Shown piece after piece: positions 51,832-60,700 of a DNA stretch of 64,000 nucleotides. The DNA is from JBCDJI01 sp964351865 (GTDB taxonomy: Bacteria > Verrucomicrobiota > Verrucomicrobiia > Methylacidiphilales > JBCBYL01). Below the pieces are notes generated by a model that saw nothing but the letters and a program-made list of their open reading frames with translations, did not search any database and had not been told where the DNA came from. Both the position numbers and the translations under genes were made by a program. The stretch lies in contig CAYGPJ010000003.1 of the NCBI GenBank assembly GCA_964351865.1, positions 1 through 64,000 of the forward strand, written 5' to 3'. Numbering within the stretch: position 1 is the first letter of the stretch; each line of letters begins with the position of its first letter.

Positions 51832-52728
51832 ATGAAACTTAGGTTAATTTTGATCCTCGGGCCGCTTGCGCTACTTCAGGGAATGGAAGCAGCTGGGGAA
51901 AGTTTAAATTTGGGTGAAACCGAAGTGATCCTGCTGTGGCCGGAAAGCTCAGGGATGAACGATGCAGAGTCGCAGGGAACCATCAAGCCGGATCGTGGAG
52001 ATGGGCATGTTCGCGTGACCGATGTCGGCACGCCGTCGATGCTGTATTTTCCGGCTACTGAAAGCCCCGAAGCGACACCCGCCATCCTACTGTGTCCGGG
52101 CGGCGGATATAAGCACCTGGTGCTGACCAAAATGACGCCGACCGCCAAATGGCTGAACGATCGTGGGATTAGTGCGTTTGTGCTGAAATATCGAACTCCA
52201 GATAAACGCAGCGCCGCTTTCGATGATGTCCAGCGGGCGATACGGATCGTGCGCTCCCGGGCGGCGGAATGGAATATCGATCCTGAAAAAATCGGAGTAA
52301 TGGGAAGCTCTGCCGGTGGGCATCTGGCTGCCCGAGTAAGCACCCATTCCGGAGCAGCCACTTATCCGGCAATTGACGAGGCGGATCAACTGAGCAGTCG
52401 CCCCAATTTCACGGTGTTACTCTATCCCGCATATATGTACAAAAAAGACGGGGGAGATTTGGCTGATGGGTTTCCATTGCAGCAGGATCTGCCGCCGACG
52501 CTGATGATCTCGGCGCGGGATGATTCAAAGCACTTTAAGGGCAGCGAGGTGTATGCGCAGGCATTAAGGGATGTTGGCGCGTCGGTGCGGACGCATTTCT
52601 TTGATCAGGGTGGACACGGATTTGCGCTGGAAGGGAACCAGCCGCCCCTATCCACCTGGCCCGATCTGTTTTATGTTTGGCTACAGGATGTAGGCGTGCT
52701 GCCCGCCAGGAGCAGAAATTGTAAATGA
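51832..52728 (+). CDS. Secreted alpha/beta-hydrolase esterase (GSSAG)
   Basis: This 298-residue exported esterase resembles acetylxylan-esterase/BD-FAE-type enzymes. It has a signal peptide (LILGPLALLQGMEAAG), the oxyanion-hole stretch 'LLCPGGGYKHL', and a nucleophile elbow 'GVMGSSAGGHLAA' with Ser160. The acid and base probably lie in 'SARDDSKH' and 'DQGGHGFAL'. In a fucoidan-type cluster the likely job is to remove acetyl groups that block fucosidases. It starts 45 bases after the DUF1961-like gene. The start codon is preceded by ATCCT, not a Shine-Dalgarno site. Confidence 0.85.
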   Translation: MKLRLILILGPLALLQGMEAAGESLNLGETEVILLWPESSGMNDAESQGTIKPDRGDGHVRVTDVGTPSMLYFPATESPEATPAILLCPGGGYKHLVLTKMTPTAKWLNDRGISAFVLKYRTPDKRSAAFDDVQRAIRIVRSRAAEWNIDPEKIGVMGSSAGGHLAARVSTHSGAATYPAIDEADQLSSRPNFTVLLYPAYMYKKDGGDLADGFPLQQDLPPTLMISARDDSKHFKGSEVYAQALRDVGASVRTHFFDQGGHGFALEGNQPPLSTWPDLFYVWLQDVGVLPARSRNCK

Positions 52729-52795
52729 ATGTCAGATGGAAAATCCACTGCTTCGATTTAACTTCTAACTCAACCAACCAAACTGTTCATCTCCT

Positions 52796-53701
52796 ATGAA
52801 ATCAATATTCTTATATTTTGCTATCGTATTGTTAGCTGCCATTTTGCCTGTTCACAGCCAATTACCAGCGGAGCCACCCGAAGGTAAAATTTACACTTAC
52901 AAAGCGGAGAACGGCAAAAGGGGTGAGATGGAAATCCACTTTCCGGCAGGACATGATGCTACTAAAGACCGTGTTCCCGGCGTCATCATGTTTCATGGTG
53001 GTGGTTGGAAACGAGGGGATCGATCTCAGTTCCGTCCGCTATGTCATTACCTGGCCAGTCGTGGTCTGGTCGCGGCAACCGCTCATTACCGTTTAGCAGA
53101 CAAGGAACTGCTGAAAAACAGGAGTGCTAACCCTTCAGCTAAACGGGTTTGTATCACCGATGCAAAGAGCGCCATTCGCTGGTTTAAGCAGCATGCGGAT
53201 GAATTAGGAATCGACCCGGAACGTGTCATTGGAGGAGGGGGATCTGCAGGCGGGCATATCGTGCTCCTTGCCACCTTGAACCCGGGACTCAATGATCCAG
53301 CCGATCCGCAAGACATCGATACTTCGGTCGTCGCCTACCTCTTATTTAATCCCGCTCTCAAGCCGGCAGCGGACAAAAATGATTCTGAGGTTTTTCTCGA
53401 ACAGCACCTGAAGGCAGATCTACCACCGATGGTGGTTTTCTGGGGGACGAATGACAATTGGTTAACGGGCTGGACCCAGGCTTACGCAAAAATGGAGTCT
53501 TTGGGCATCCAGTCGGTGGATTGGTGGACGGCGGTGGGGCAAGGACATGCCTTTTTTAATGATGAGCCGTGGAAAAGCCTGACCATCGCCGAGGTCGACC
53601 GGTTTCTGGTGAAACAAGGGCTGCTCGCTGGGGAGTTAACGATATTGGCGCCTGCGACCGGGGAAGTGCTGGTCAAGGGCCCTCAGCCGCCGACTGAATA
53701 A
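52796..53701 (+). CDS. Secreted alpha/beta-hydrolase esterase (GGSAG)
   Basis: This 301-residue exported esterase of the alpha/beta-hydrolase-3 type has a signal peptide (FAIVLLAAILPVHS), 'MFHGGGWKRGD' (oxyanion hole) and 'GGGGSAGGHIVL' with nucleophile Ser150. The charge-relay His is probably in 'VGQGHAFFND', and the Asp in 'WGTNDNWLTG'. It is only distantly similar to the esterase just upstream, so the two likely act on different ester positions. Carbohydrate deacetylation is inferred from the neighbours. CTCCT precedes the start. It is the last + strand gene of this run; the next genes are convergent. Confidence 0.85.
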   Translation: MKSIFLYFAIVLLAAILPVHSQLPAEPPEGKIYTYKAENGKRGEMEIHFPAGHDATKDRVPGVIMFHGGGWKRGDRSQFRPLCHYLASRGLVAATAHYRLADKELLKNRSANPSAKRVCITDAKSAIRWFKQHADELGIDPERVIGGGGSAGGHIVLLATLNPGLNDPADPQDIDTSVVAYLLFNPALKPAADKNDSEVFLEQHLKADLPPMVVFWGTNDNWLTGWTQAYAKMESLGIQSVDWWTAVGQGHAFFNDEPWKSLTIAEVDRFLVKQGLLAGELTILAPATGEVLVKGPQPPTE

Positions 53702-53714
53702 AAGGGATGGAAGA

Positions 53715-53745
53715 GAACTCCGATAGAATCGCGAGCAGGTGGCAC
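53715..53745. repeat. 31-bp repeat shared with 43085-43115
   Basis: GAACTCCGATAGAATCGCGAGCAGGTGGCAC is identical to the copy that borders the truncated sulfatase at 43120. Here it lies between two convergent intact genes. After GGCAC the two copies diverge (AGACTATT here, TAACTTAAG there). Confidence 0.85.
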
Positions 53746-53769
53746 AGACTATTAGATAGCAGTGTGAAG

Positions 53770-55215
53770 CTATTCACTGGACGGAAACCGAGCTTGGTAG
53801 ACGACCTTCCCCGTGACATCGTGGTGCTGGAATACGATGGCAGGCTGGTCCCCATCACGCGCGACTTCGATCGATAAAAAGCCGCCTTTCACTCTTAAAA
53901 ATCGGTGCTCAGGTCGCATTTCCTCACTAAACCCGCCGGCATGCACATCACTATGCGGCCCAACCGAAAATTCCTGCACGCCGGTTTCCTGATCGATGGA
54001 GTGGTATTGCCAATGCCTGTCGCCAGTCACGATAAATAAATTCTGCTGCTCTGCCACGAAGCGCCGAATTTGATCACCCTCCGTAGTGAATCCGCGGTTG
54101 GAATGGTTGTCGTTTTTATTGGCTCGGTCTGGACCGACAATCGGGGTCGGGGTGATGAGCAGCTTGAAGGTGGCATCGGAATCTTTAACCGAATCAAAGA
54201 ACCATTGCTTCTGGGTTTCCCCCCAAATGGTCTTATCCGGGCCGTCAGGCATGTTGTTCTGGCTGCGAAATTCACGACCCTCGACCAGCCAGATCTGCAG
54301 GTCTTTTCCCCAGCGGACTGTCCGGTAGGGCTGTGGTCCCATCGGGAAGTTCTCGTAATAAATATCCAAGCCTTGCTCCCATGTCAGTGCTCCGTATGGC
54401 TTGCCGGGCCAGGTATCATTCATGGTGATATCGTGATCATCTTTCTGGAAATAACTGGCCGTCGAGTTGTGTAAGAGGCGACTGTACGGCATGGCGTATT
54501 GACGATTCATCTTGAAGCGTGCGAGTGCTGGACTGGGGGCTAAGGGCACCGGTCGGTCGTAATATTCAATATCACCAGTGTGGACAAAGAAATCGGGATG
54601 GATCGTTTCCATGATGGACTGGTAGATCACATGGCCGTTCTCCGCATCGTCCCGTCGCTGGTAGTCCCCACAGGTGACCACCACCAGTTTTACCGGTGTG
54701 GCATTGTCTGCTGCCGGGGCTGTTACCCAGGTGCCTGCAACCGTGACACTCGGGGCCGAGTCATTGTCAACGCGTCCTTCGACCCGCACCTGGTAGCGTT
54801 CACCCGCCTGCAAGTCAGATAAATGGAATTGGTGGGTGAAATCCTGCTCAGGGTCTACCGCTTGCCAGGGCGTTTGGTGCTGTTGCTGGTCTTTCTCGGA
54901 CCAGAAGATGACTCGGACTTCCCCAGGCGCACCGGGCACGGCACCGATCATTTCATCGATAGTGACGCCCGCTGGAATTTGATCGCTGCCATCCCAGTTC
55001 GGGTAGTTTTTATTCGCCCGGTGAGCAACCTCTAAAAATGCGGGGCCGGTAAGATTGCGTTCGGCGTGTTGAGTCAGGCGAGTCCAGATGATGGCAGAAT
55101 CTGAGTCGACCTCACCGATTTTGATGCCATTGGCCATGTGCACGGATGCGGCCATGGCCCCCATCGGAGTGAGTGTCAGGGATAGGAGTAATAGTAAAAT
55201 CAGTGATACTCTCAT
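53770..55215 (-). CDS. PhoD-like phosphatase, secreted
   Basis: This 481-residue protein of the PhoD (alkaline phosphatase D) family has a Sec-type signal peptide (LILLLLLSLTLTPMGAMA). An N-terminal Fn3-like PhoD_N domain is seen ('IKIGEVDSDSAIIWTRL'), followed by a metallophosphoesterase domain: 'VVVTCGDYQ', 'FVHTGDIEYYD', 'QKDDHDITMNDTW', 'LWLVEGREFRS'-type stretch (here 'IWLVEGREFRS') and 'FIVTGDRHWQYHS'. PhoD enzymes are calcium- and iron-dependent phosphodi/monoesterases. It starts 14 bases after the sulfatase gene stop, so the two are co-transcribed. Its role in this locus is unclear: phosphate scavenging or an ester on the polysaccharide are both possible. Confidence 0.85.
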   Translation of the reverse strand: MRVSLILLLLLSLTLTPMGAMAASVHMANGIKIGEVDSDSAIIWTRLTQHAERNLTGPAFLEVAHRANKNYPNWDGSDQIPAGVTIDEMIGAVPGAPGEVRVIFWSEKDQQQHQTPWQAVDPEQDFTHQFHLSDLQAGERYQVRVEGRVDNDSAPSVTVAGTWVTAPAADNATPVKLVVVTCGDYQRRDDAENGHVIYQSIMETIHPDFFVHTGDIEYYDRPVPLAPSPALARFKMNRQYAMPYSRLLHNSTASYFQKDDHDITMNDTWPGKPYGALTWEQGLDIYYENFPMGPQPYRTVRWGKDLQIWLVEGREFRSQNNMPDGPDKTIWGETQKQWFFDSVKDSDATFKLLITPTPIVGPDRANKNDNHSNRGFTTEGDQIRRFVAEQQNLFIVTGDRHWQYHSIDQETGVQEFSVGPHSDVHAGGFSEEMRPEHRFLRVKGGFLSIEVARDGDQPAIVFQHHDVTGKVVYQARFPSSE

Positions 55216-55229
55216 CGGGAAAAGTTAAT

Positions 55230-56792
55230 TTATTTTTCCAGCCGTGGTGCTGAGTAACCTTGCTGCTGGATCTGCTGGAGTAGCTGCTGCAGGCGCTGCA
55301 CCTGCTCGGGATGCTCAGCCGCGAGGTTATGCCGCTGTTCCAGATCGTGGCTGAGATCAAACAATTCAACCGGATGGGTATCCTCAGACGGGTGGTCATA
55401 GTCTTGTTTGCTTTCCCATTCCGTTTGTTCCGCCCGGTCCCGGTCGTAGCCGCTGGGTGCATTGATCAAGACCCAGTTGTCATGTCGGATGGCATAGTGA
55501 TTCGCAAAGGTATTGTGAACATGGGTGCTCCGCACCGCGGAAGCCTCACCACGCAGCACGGGCAGTTGGTTGAAGGAATCTTCAGCCTGATCCTTTGGCA
55601 GTTCCACCCCCAGCACAGCGGCTAAGGTAGCCATCAGATCGATCTGTGAAAACAAAGCATCGCTGACGGTGCCGGACTCGACCACGCCGGGCCATTTAAT
55701 GATGGTGGGAACGCGATGCCCGCCCTCGTAGATGTGTCGTTTCAAGCCGCGCAGCGGGGTGGACGACCAGTGATCGTAATCAGCATCCCGTGCATAAGCA
55801 TATCGTTCCGGACCGTTATCCGCCGAGAAGAAGACGATAGTATTCTCCGCCACGCCGGCATCCTCCAGGGCTTGGAGCAAACGGCCACAAGCGGCGTCCG
55901 TTTCCACCAGGAAGTCCCCGTAGGGACCCGCTTGTGAGGTCCCGTCAAATTCGTCATTGGGGATGATCGGCGCATGTGGTGACGGAAACGCAAAATATAA
56001 GAAAAACGGTTTTTCGGTTTTCGCAAACTCGTGAATTTTGGCGACTCCTTTGTCCGTGGTGGTGGGGATATTTTCATAGGGATCCCATCCGGTCACCATC
56101 GGGCCCGGCCGGCATTCCCAATTGCCTTCTTTGACTGGTTTGAAGAGATCCGTATCCAGCATGCGATCCGGTGCCTGAACCACCCGGTCGTTTTCAATCC
56201 AGCAGTAAGGCGGAAAGTTGATCACGGTATCGCCAAAATAATAATCGAACCCATGTGCCAGGGGACCGTTGGCAATCGGTTGACTCCAGTCGAACGCCTC
56301 CGGCCCATAAGTGGTGCGATTACTATTACCGTACGGAACGGGTTGTGCGTCCGGCTTGCGGATCGAGCTCCAGTCCCACCCGAGGTGCCACTTGCCGATG
56401 GCGGCTGTGGTATAGCCAACCGACTGCAACATTTCCGGCAGGGTTAATTGCTCGGGATCAAAGACCGAATCTTCGAATACACCGACGATGCCATGAAATT
56501 TCCGCCAATGGTGACGACCGGTCAGCAGTGAATAGCGGCTCGGAGTGCAAATCCCGGAAGACGAATGAGCATCAGTAAAACGCATCCCCTGCTGAGCCAG
56601 GCGATCCAGATGAGGAGTGGGGATTTTAGAAGCAGTGTTGTAGCAACCTAAGTCACCATATCCCAGATCATCCGCATAGAGCACGAGAATGTTGGGTTGG
56701 GAGGCGGGTGATGGGGACGCGACCTGCGCCGGTTGACACGCGCCAAGAATGAAGGGGATAAGCAGGCTAGCCGCTAACAGGATTGTTTTCAT
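55230..56792 (-). CDS. S1 sulfatase lipoprotein (CTPSR motif), minus-strand cluster
   Basis: This 520-residue sulfatase has a lipobox 'IPFILGAC'. It shows 'QPNILVLYADDLGYGDLGCYNTASKIPTPHLDRLA', 'SGICTPSRYSLLTGRHHWR' with Cys82, 'AIGKWHLGWDW', 'DYYFGDTVINFPPYCWIENDR', 'FFSADNGPERYAYARDADYDHWSSTPLRGLKRHIYEGGHRVPTIIKWPG', and a Gln-rich C-terminus (coil-like 'VQRLQQLLQQIQQQG'). It is the most similar intact sulfatase to the truncated N-terminal fragment at 43120-43488, sharing 'LTLPEMLQ' at the break point, so it is a good model for what that fragment lost. It is the first gene of a two-gene unit with the PhoD-like gene. Confidence 0.9.
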   Translation of the reverse strand: MKTILLAASLLIPFILGACQPAQVASPSPASQPNILVLYADDLGYGDLGCYNTASKIPTPHLDRLAQQGMRFTDAHSSSGICTPSRYSLLTGRHHWRKFHGIVGVFEDSVFDPEQLTLPEMLQSVGYTTAAIGKWHLGWDWSSIRKPDAQPVPYGNSNRTTYGPEAFDWSQPIANGPLAHGFDYYFGDTVINFPPYCWIENDRVVQAPDRMLDTDLFKPVKEGNWECRPGPMVTGWDPYENIPTTTDKGVAKIHEFAKTEKPFFLYFAFPSPHAPIIPNDEFDGTSQAGPYGDFLVETDAACGRLLQALEDAGVAENTIVFFSADNGPERYAYARDADYDHWSSTPLRGLKRHIYEGGHRVPTIIKWPGVVESGTVSDALFSQIDLMATLAAVLGVELPKDQAEDSFNQLPVLRGEASAVRSTHVHNTFANHYAIRHDNWVLINAPSGYDRDRAEQTEWESKQDYDHPSEDTHPVELFDLSHDLEQRHNLAAEHPEQVQRLQQLLQQIQQQGYSAPRLEK

Positions 56793-56995
56793 TAGATAGA
56801 ATATTCCATTTCTTAGAACAGGCAGGTTGAATGGCTATTGTTCAGGAGGCTCGGGTTAAGGGGCGGTCGAACCATGTATAATCTTTTTTGGGTTTTTAGC
56901 TGATAAGTGCCCCTGATTCAGTTGGCAGCTTATTTGAACTCTTTTGATGATTAATGCCCAGTCTGGGTTTTGGACAGTTTTGCCGTTATAGCAAC

Positions 56996-57784
56996 TCAAC
57001 CTCCTTTAGGTGATTTTGTGAAGCGTTCTATATCTTGCTTTAGGCCTTTGATGCGCACCATAACTGCCTCAGGGATATGATTGGGTGCAGGCTTCTGGTA
57101 AAGATAGTATCTGGTTTCATCAGGCGATTTCCATTGGATTGGCCGACGTTGCTGCTGATCGATCCAGGCTTTCACTCCCTCTTTCTCAAAGACAAAGCAT
57201 GGAGTGTTGTTAATGGTTTCAACGGCAACGTAGGTTTTTGGAGATACCCAATCAAAACCATAGTATTTATTCTCACTTGCCATCAAAAGGATTTCTTCCC
57301 CAATGGTAAGCGGGGGGGGGAGTGGGTCTCTTTGGGGTAATGAGATTCGAGTGGGATTTTTTTCCCGAGCTGTCTGCAGAAAGATGTATTTATTTAATAA
57401 GAAATATCCAACCAGCTCATTACCTGATGAATTGGAAAACCGAAGCGATAAATAGGGGTCGGTGCGTGTAATGGTGATCAGGTCAGGGCGCTTGGAAGAC
57501 TGGACGTATGGGTCTGCCGGTTTGGCTATTTTTTGGGGGGCTTCGCCTCCCCCCACGGCGCTATTCATTTTATTTGCAGAATTATTCGTATTTGTGCTCC
57601 CCGCCCCTGCATATTCGAAGCGGATCGAGTATGAATACGTAGCTGCGAGATCCTTAATAGGTGGACCGGAAGGGAGCGGGGTTTTTTCCTGCTTGGACTT
57701 AGATTCCTGTGACAGGATATGGTTCCCACCGTGCAATGCGAGCATGCCGATGGTAACCGTAAGGCATAGTGATATAGTTCTCAT
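56996..57784 (-). CDS. Unknown secreted protein ending the pilin-like cassette operon
   Basis: I do not recognise this 262-residue protein. It has a signal peptide (ISLCLTVTIGMLALHG) and a soluble region rich in Pro, Asn and aromatic residues ('DLAATYSYSIRFEYAG', 'VSPKTYVAVETINNTPCFVFEKEGVKAWIDQQQRRPIQWKSPDETRYYLYQ'). The middle part reads like a beta-rich domain that handles a measured or modified residue, but no motif stands out. Its start codon overlaps the stop of the preceding cassette protein A gene (ATGA at 57781-57784), so it is translated with the cassette and probably belongs to the same machine. Confidence 0.75.
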   Translation of the reverse strand: MRTISLCLTVTIGMLALHGGNHILSQESKSKQEKTPLPSGPPIKDLAATYSYSIRFEYAGAGSTNTNNSANKMNSAVGGGEAPQKIAKPADPYVQSSKRPDLITITRTDPYLSLRFSNSSGNELVGYFLLNKYIFLQTAREKNPTRISLPQRDPLPPPLTIGEEILLMASENKYYGFDWVSPKTYVAVETINNTPCFVFEKEGVKAWIDQQQRRPIQWKSPDETRYYLYQKPAPNHIPEAVMVRIKGLKQDIERFTKSPKGG

Positions 57785-60700
57785 TCGATGACGACTTCAA
57801 TTTCCTGTGAGATAACTTTTCCTGTTATACGGTCAATGGCTATATGAAGCCAGACTCGTTTTTCGGCTTCAATCATAAAATCATTTAGATCTCCTGCCGA
57901 AGTGGGATACCTGCCAGTTTGGGCTACGATGTCCACCAGAAGATTCCAGGTGCCGGCCTGGCCGGTATTAGACAGAACCCGTATGGGGGCTTCCCTAAGG
58001 CGCTGAACGACATTTTGAGCGATTCCAGCTCCACCCGGGGTGAGGCCGATATCCGAACTGAAGCCGTCAAAAGGCACGGGTTTTTCAGAAGGTGTCTGAG
58101 CCTGTATATTCACATTAGAGTCATAGCGTCCCACGAGGTGGGCCACGTTCCAGAGCGGTCCCTTTCCGGCATTGGTGGATGAGGTTCTGTCTATCAGAGC
58201 GTTAGCCAAAAGTTCCGCAGCTTCACTTGCTCCAACCTCCAGCTCAGGCATTCCGGCATCCGACATCGCATCCCGGTATCCTCCGGCTAGCAGTGCTTTG
58301 AGCACCGGCATCTGGCGGGTGTTGAGGTCCACTTTACCGCCTATTACCGGCTCGCTTCTGTTATCCTGATGAATAGTGAATACATCCAGTAAACCGGGAT
58401 ATCCGCTTTCCGGGGTAGAAAAGTCGATGTTACGCCAAGGGGCATCCGAGAAAACATGAGACAATTCTGCCACTGAGCGAAAGGGACGATGGAGGATAAT
58501 CGGGCGGTTGAAGCGATCGTCTCCTGTGGTCAGGGCTGCTCCACTGGCCATGGGTAAGCCGATGGTGGAGGCGGCCGTCTGCGAGGTGGTATCTCCCACC
58601 CAGCTGGCCATCGGTCGGCGGAGCACGCCGTCGGCATCATAGAAGGGTTTGTAATTGTCAGCCGTGGCATCGGAATGATTGGCATGATCCCAGAGAATGC
58701 TGGTTTTGCTGGAGGCACCTCCTTCCCGGATGCTACCGGGTTGACTAAAACCTCTAAAATCGTAACCACTTCCCAGAGCCGTCCCGGTGCGAATAGACCA
58801 GCATTCGCCGAAGGCGGGGTCAGAAGTGGTAGTGGGAGGGATGTTGTAATTATAGCGCGGCCCGTTCTGGAAAGCGTTTGCGCCCCAACGGGTCGTCCGC
58901 GGATCATGCAGGAGGTGAGGAAGGCCGTTGTCGGCATCTTGTGCGCGCCGGTTGTCACCCTGCATGTCATATGAGGTGCCCAGTGGCCATTTGATCCAAC
59001 TCTCCCATCCTGAGGCTGACACATCGGCTTCCCATCTAAGATCGGTGTAATGCGAGTCGGCGCCACTCCCCTCCGGTGGTTTCATCTGTAGAGCAACTTG
59101 TTTGTAAGGAATCCAGTTCGTCCCGTCTGGCGTGTACTCCAGCGAATAAGTAAGCACCTGACCTTGCGAATCATTGACTCTGGCAGTTTGGGCCGAAAGT
59201 GTGCCGGGCACGGTTAACGCATTATTTCCACCAGCTTCGACATTCCAGAGGACAGGCAGCCGTCCTACCAGAAATCCCAGATAAAGATCACCTGTGGTTA
59301 ATTCTTCGATGCCATCAACATGATCATTCTGATAACCCGAGCTGTTCATATCCATGTTGGCTAATGCATGATCATCAGTAATCCTGACATTGAGACCAGC
59401 GGGAAAATTCGAACGGATGAGGTGCGTGGGATGGCGAAATAGACCGGGATCTGTAAAATTAAAAAGAAGTGCTGTCGGATCATCATTGGCGAAACGCAAT
59501 ACCCCGAGGCCGATGTCAGTGGCATCTGCATTTTCCTGCCACCTGGGGGACCAGTTCCAATATTCGGGGTGAGTCGGGTCACCGGGACTGAGTTGTAATC
59601 TTCCCCCGCCGGTGCCGACCCCGACGCGTTGGATATTAACCCCCACGTCGCTCGTGCCGATAGCGCTGGGAATGGCCAGGGCACTGCTTGTCACGCATAT
59701 CCGGAAATTCTGGGGTGATAAGTTTCCTGGGGGAAGTGGGGTTTGCGCATGCGGGTTCCACAGCAGCGGGGTCTGAATGACAATGCTGCAGCCGGTATAC
59801 TGCGTAATTTCCGGATTTCTTTCCGGCTCAAGTTCCGGGCGCTTGGGGATTTCTGGTGAACCGCCAGTAGGAACGGGATCGGTGGTCTCAAGGAGAACTG
59901 AGACATACTTGTACCCATAAAGATAGGGCAGGTCAACCACCCCCCAGAAAGAACGGGCTCGGGTGGTGTAGGGACCATCCGGCAGGACGATATGAGTGGG
60001 AAAGTTTTCCGGGTGAGCCTGGTCGATAATATTCGCGCCAATCTGGAAAATTTGGTTATTGATCGAACTATCCTTGGTGAGTTCGTCATCAACACCAATC
60101 TCATCGCCATCTCGAAAGGTTTTCCACCCTGACCGCGCACGGCCGATGGCACCGGCATTCACAGTGGCTCGGAGAATTTCGAAAAAGTTGGGCTCGCGGC
60201 CGAGGGTATCTACGCCATCATTTTGAGTCGGGTGAGACAGGCTGCGGATGGCATCAACCGTGCTGGATTCGGTGTAGGTCCAGTATCCCCCCAACCCGCC
60301 GGGTCCCGGACCGGCGGTCCAGGTTAAGCCAAAAGCTTCTTCGATATTCGCGGCGGTACCCTGTTCGAGAAAGTCTGTGGTGATACCCTCTTTTTCCAAC
60401 TCAGTGAACACAGGGTCGCCGGGGTCGCTGGCAATCAGGGACGCACTCGGTCCCTTGTAAGTGATCCAGAGAACCCGATTCACGTTGAAGCGCTTTTTGA
60501 GAATGGGATCCCCCTCCTTAAACGTACTTCCATTCATTCTAGTTCCGGAGGTCGCCATGGTAACCGCTGGGATGATGGGGTTAACGATGTGTTCCTCCCC
60601 GGAGGCATTGTTGCCCAAAAACACGGAGGCTGCAGCGTCATTCATACTGGTCCATTTATCGAGGTCCGATGCAGGGTTATTCCACGGATAAATGACCGGA

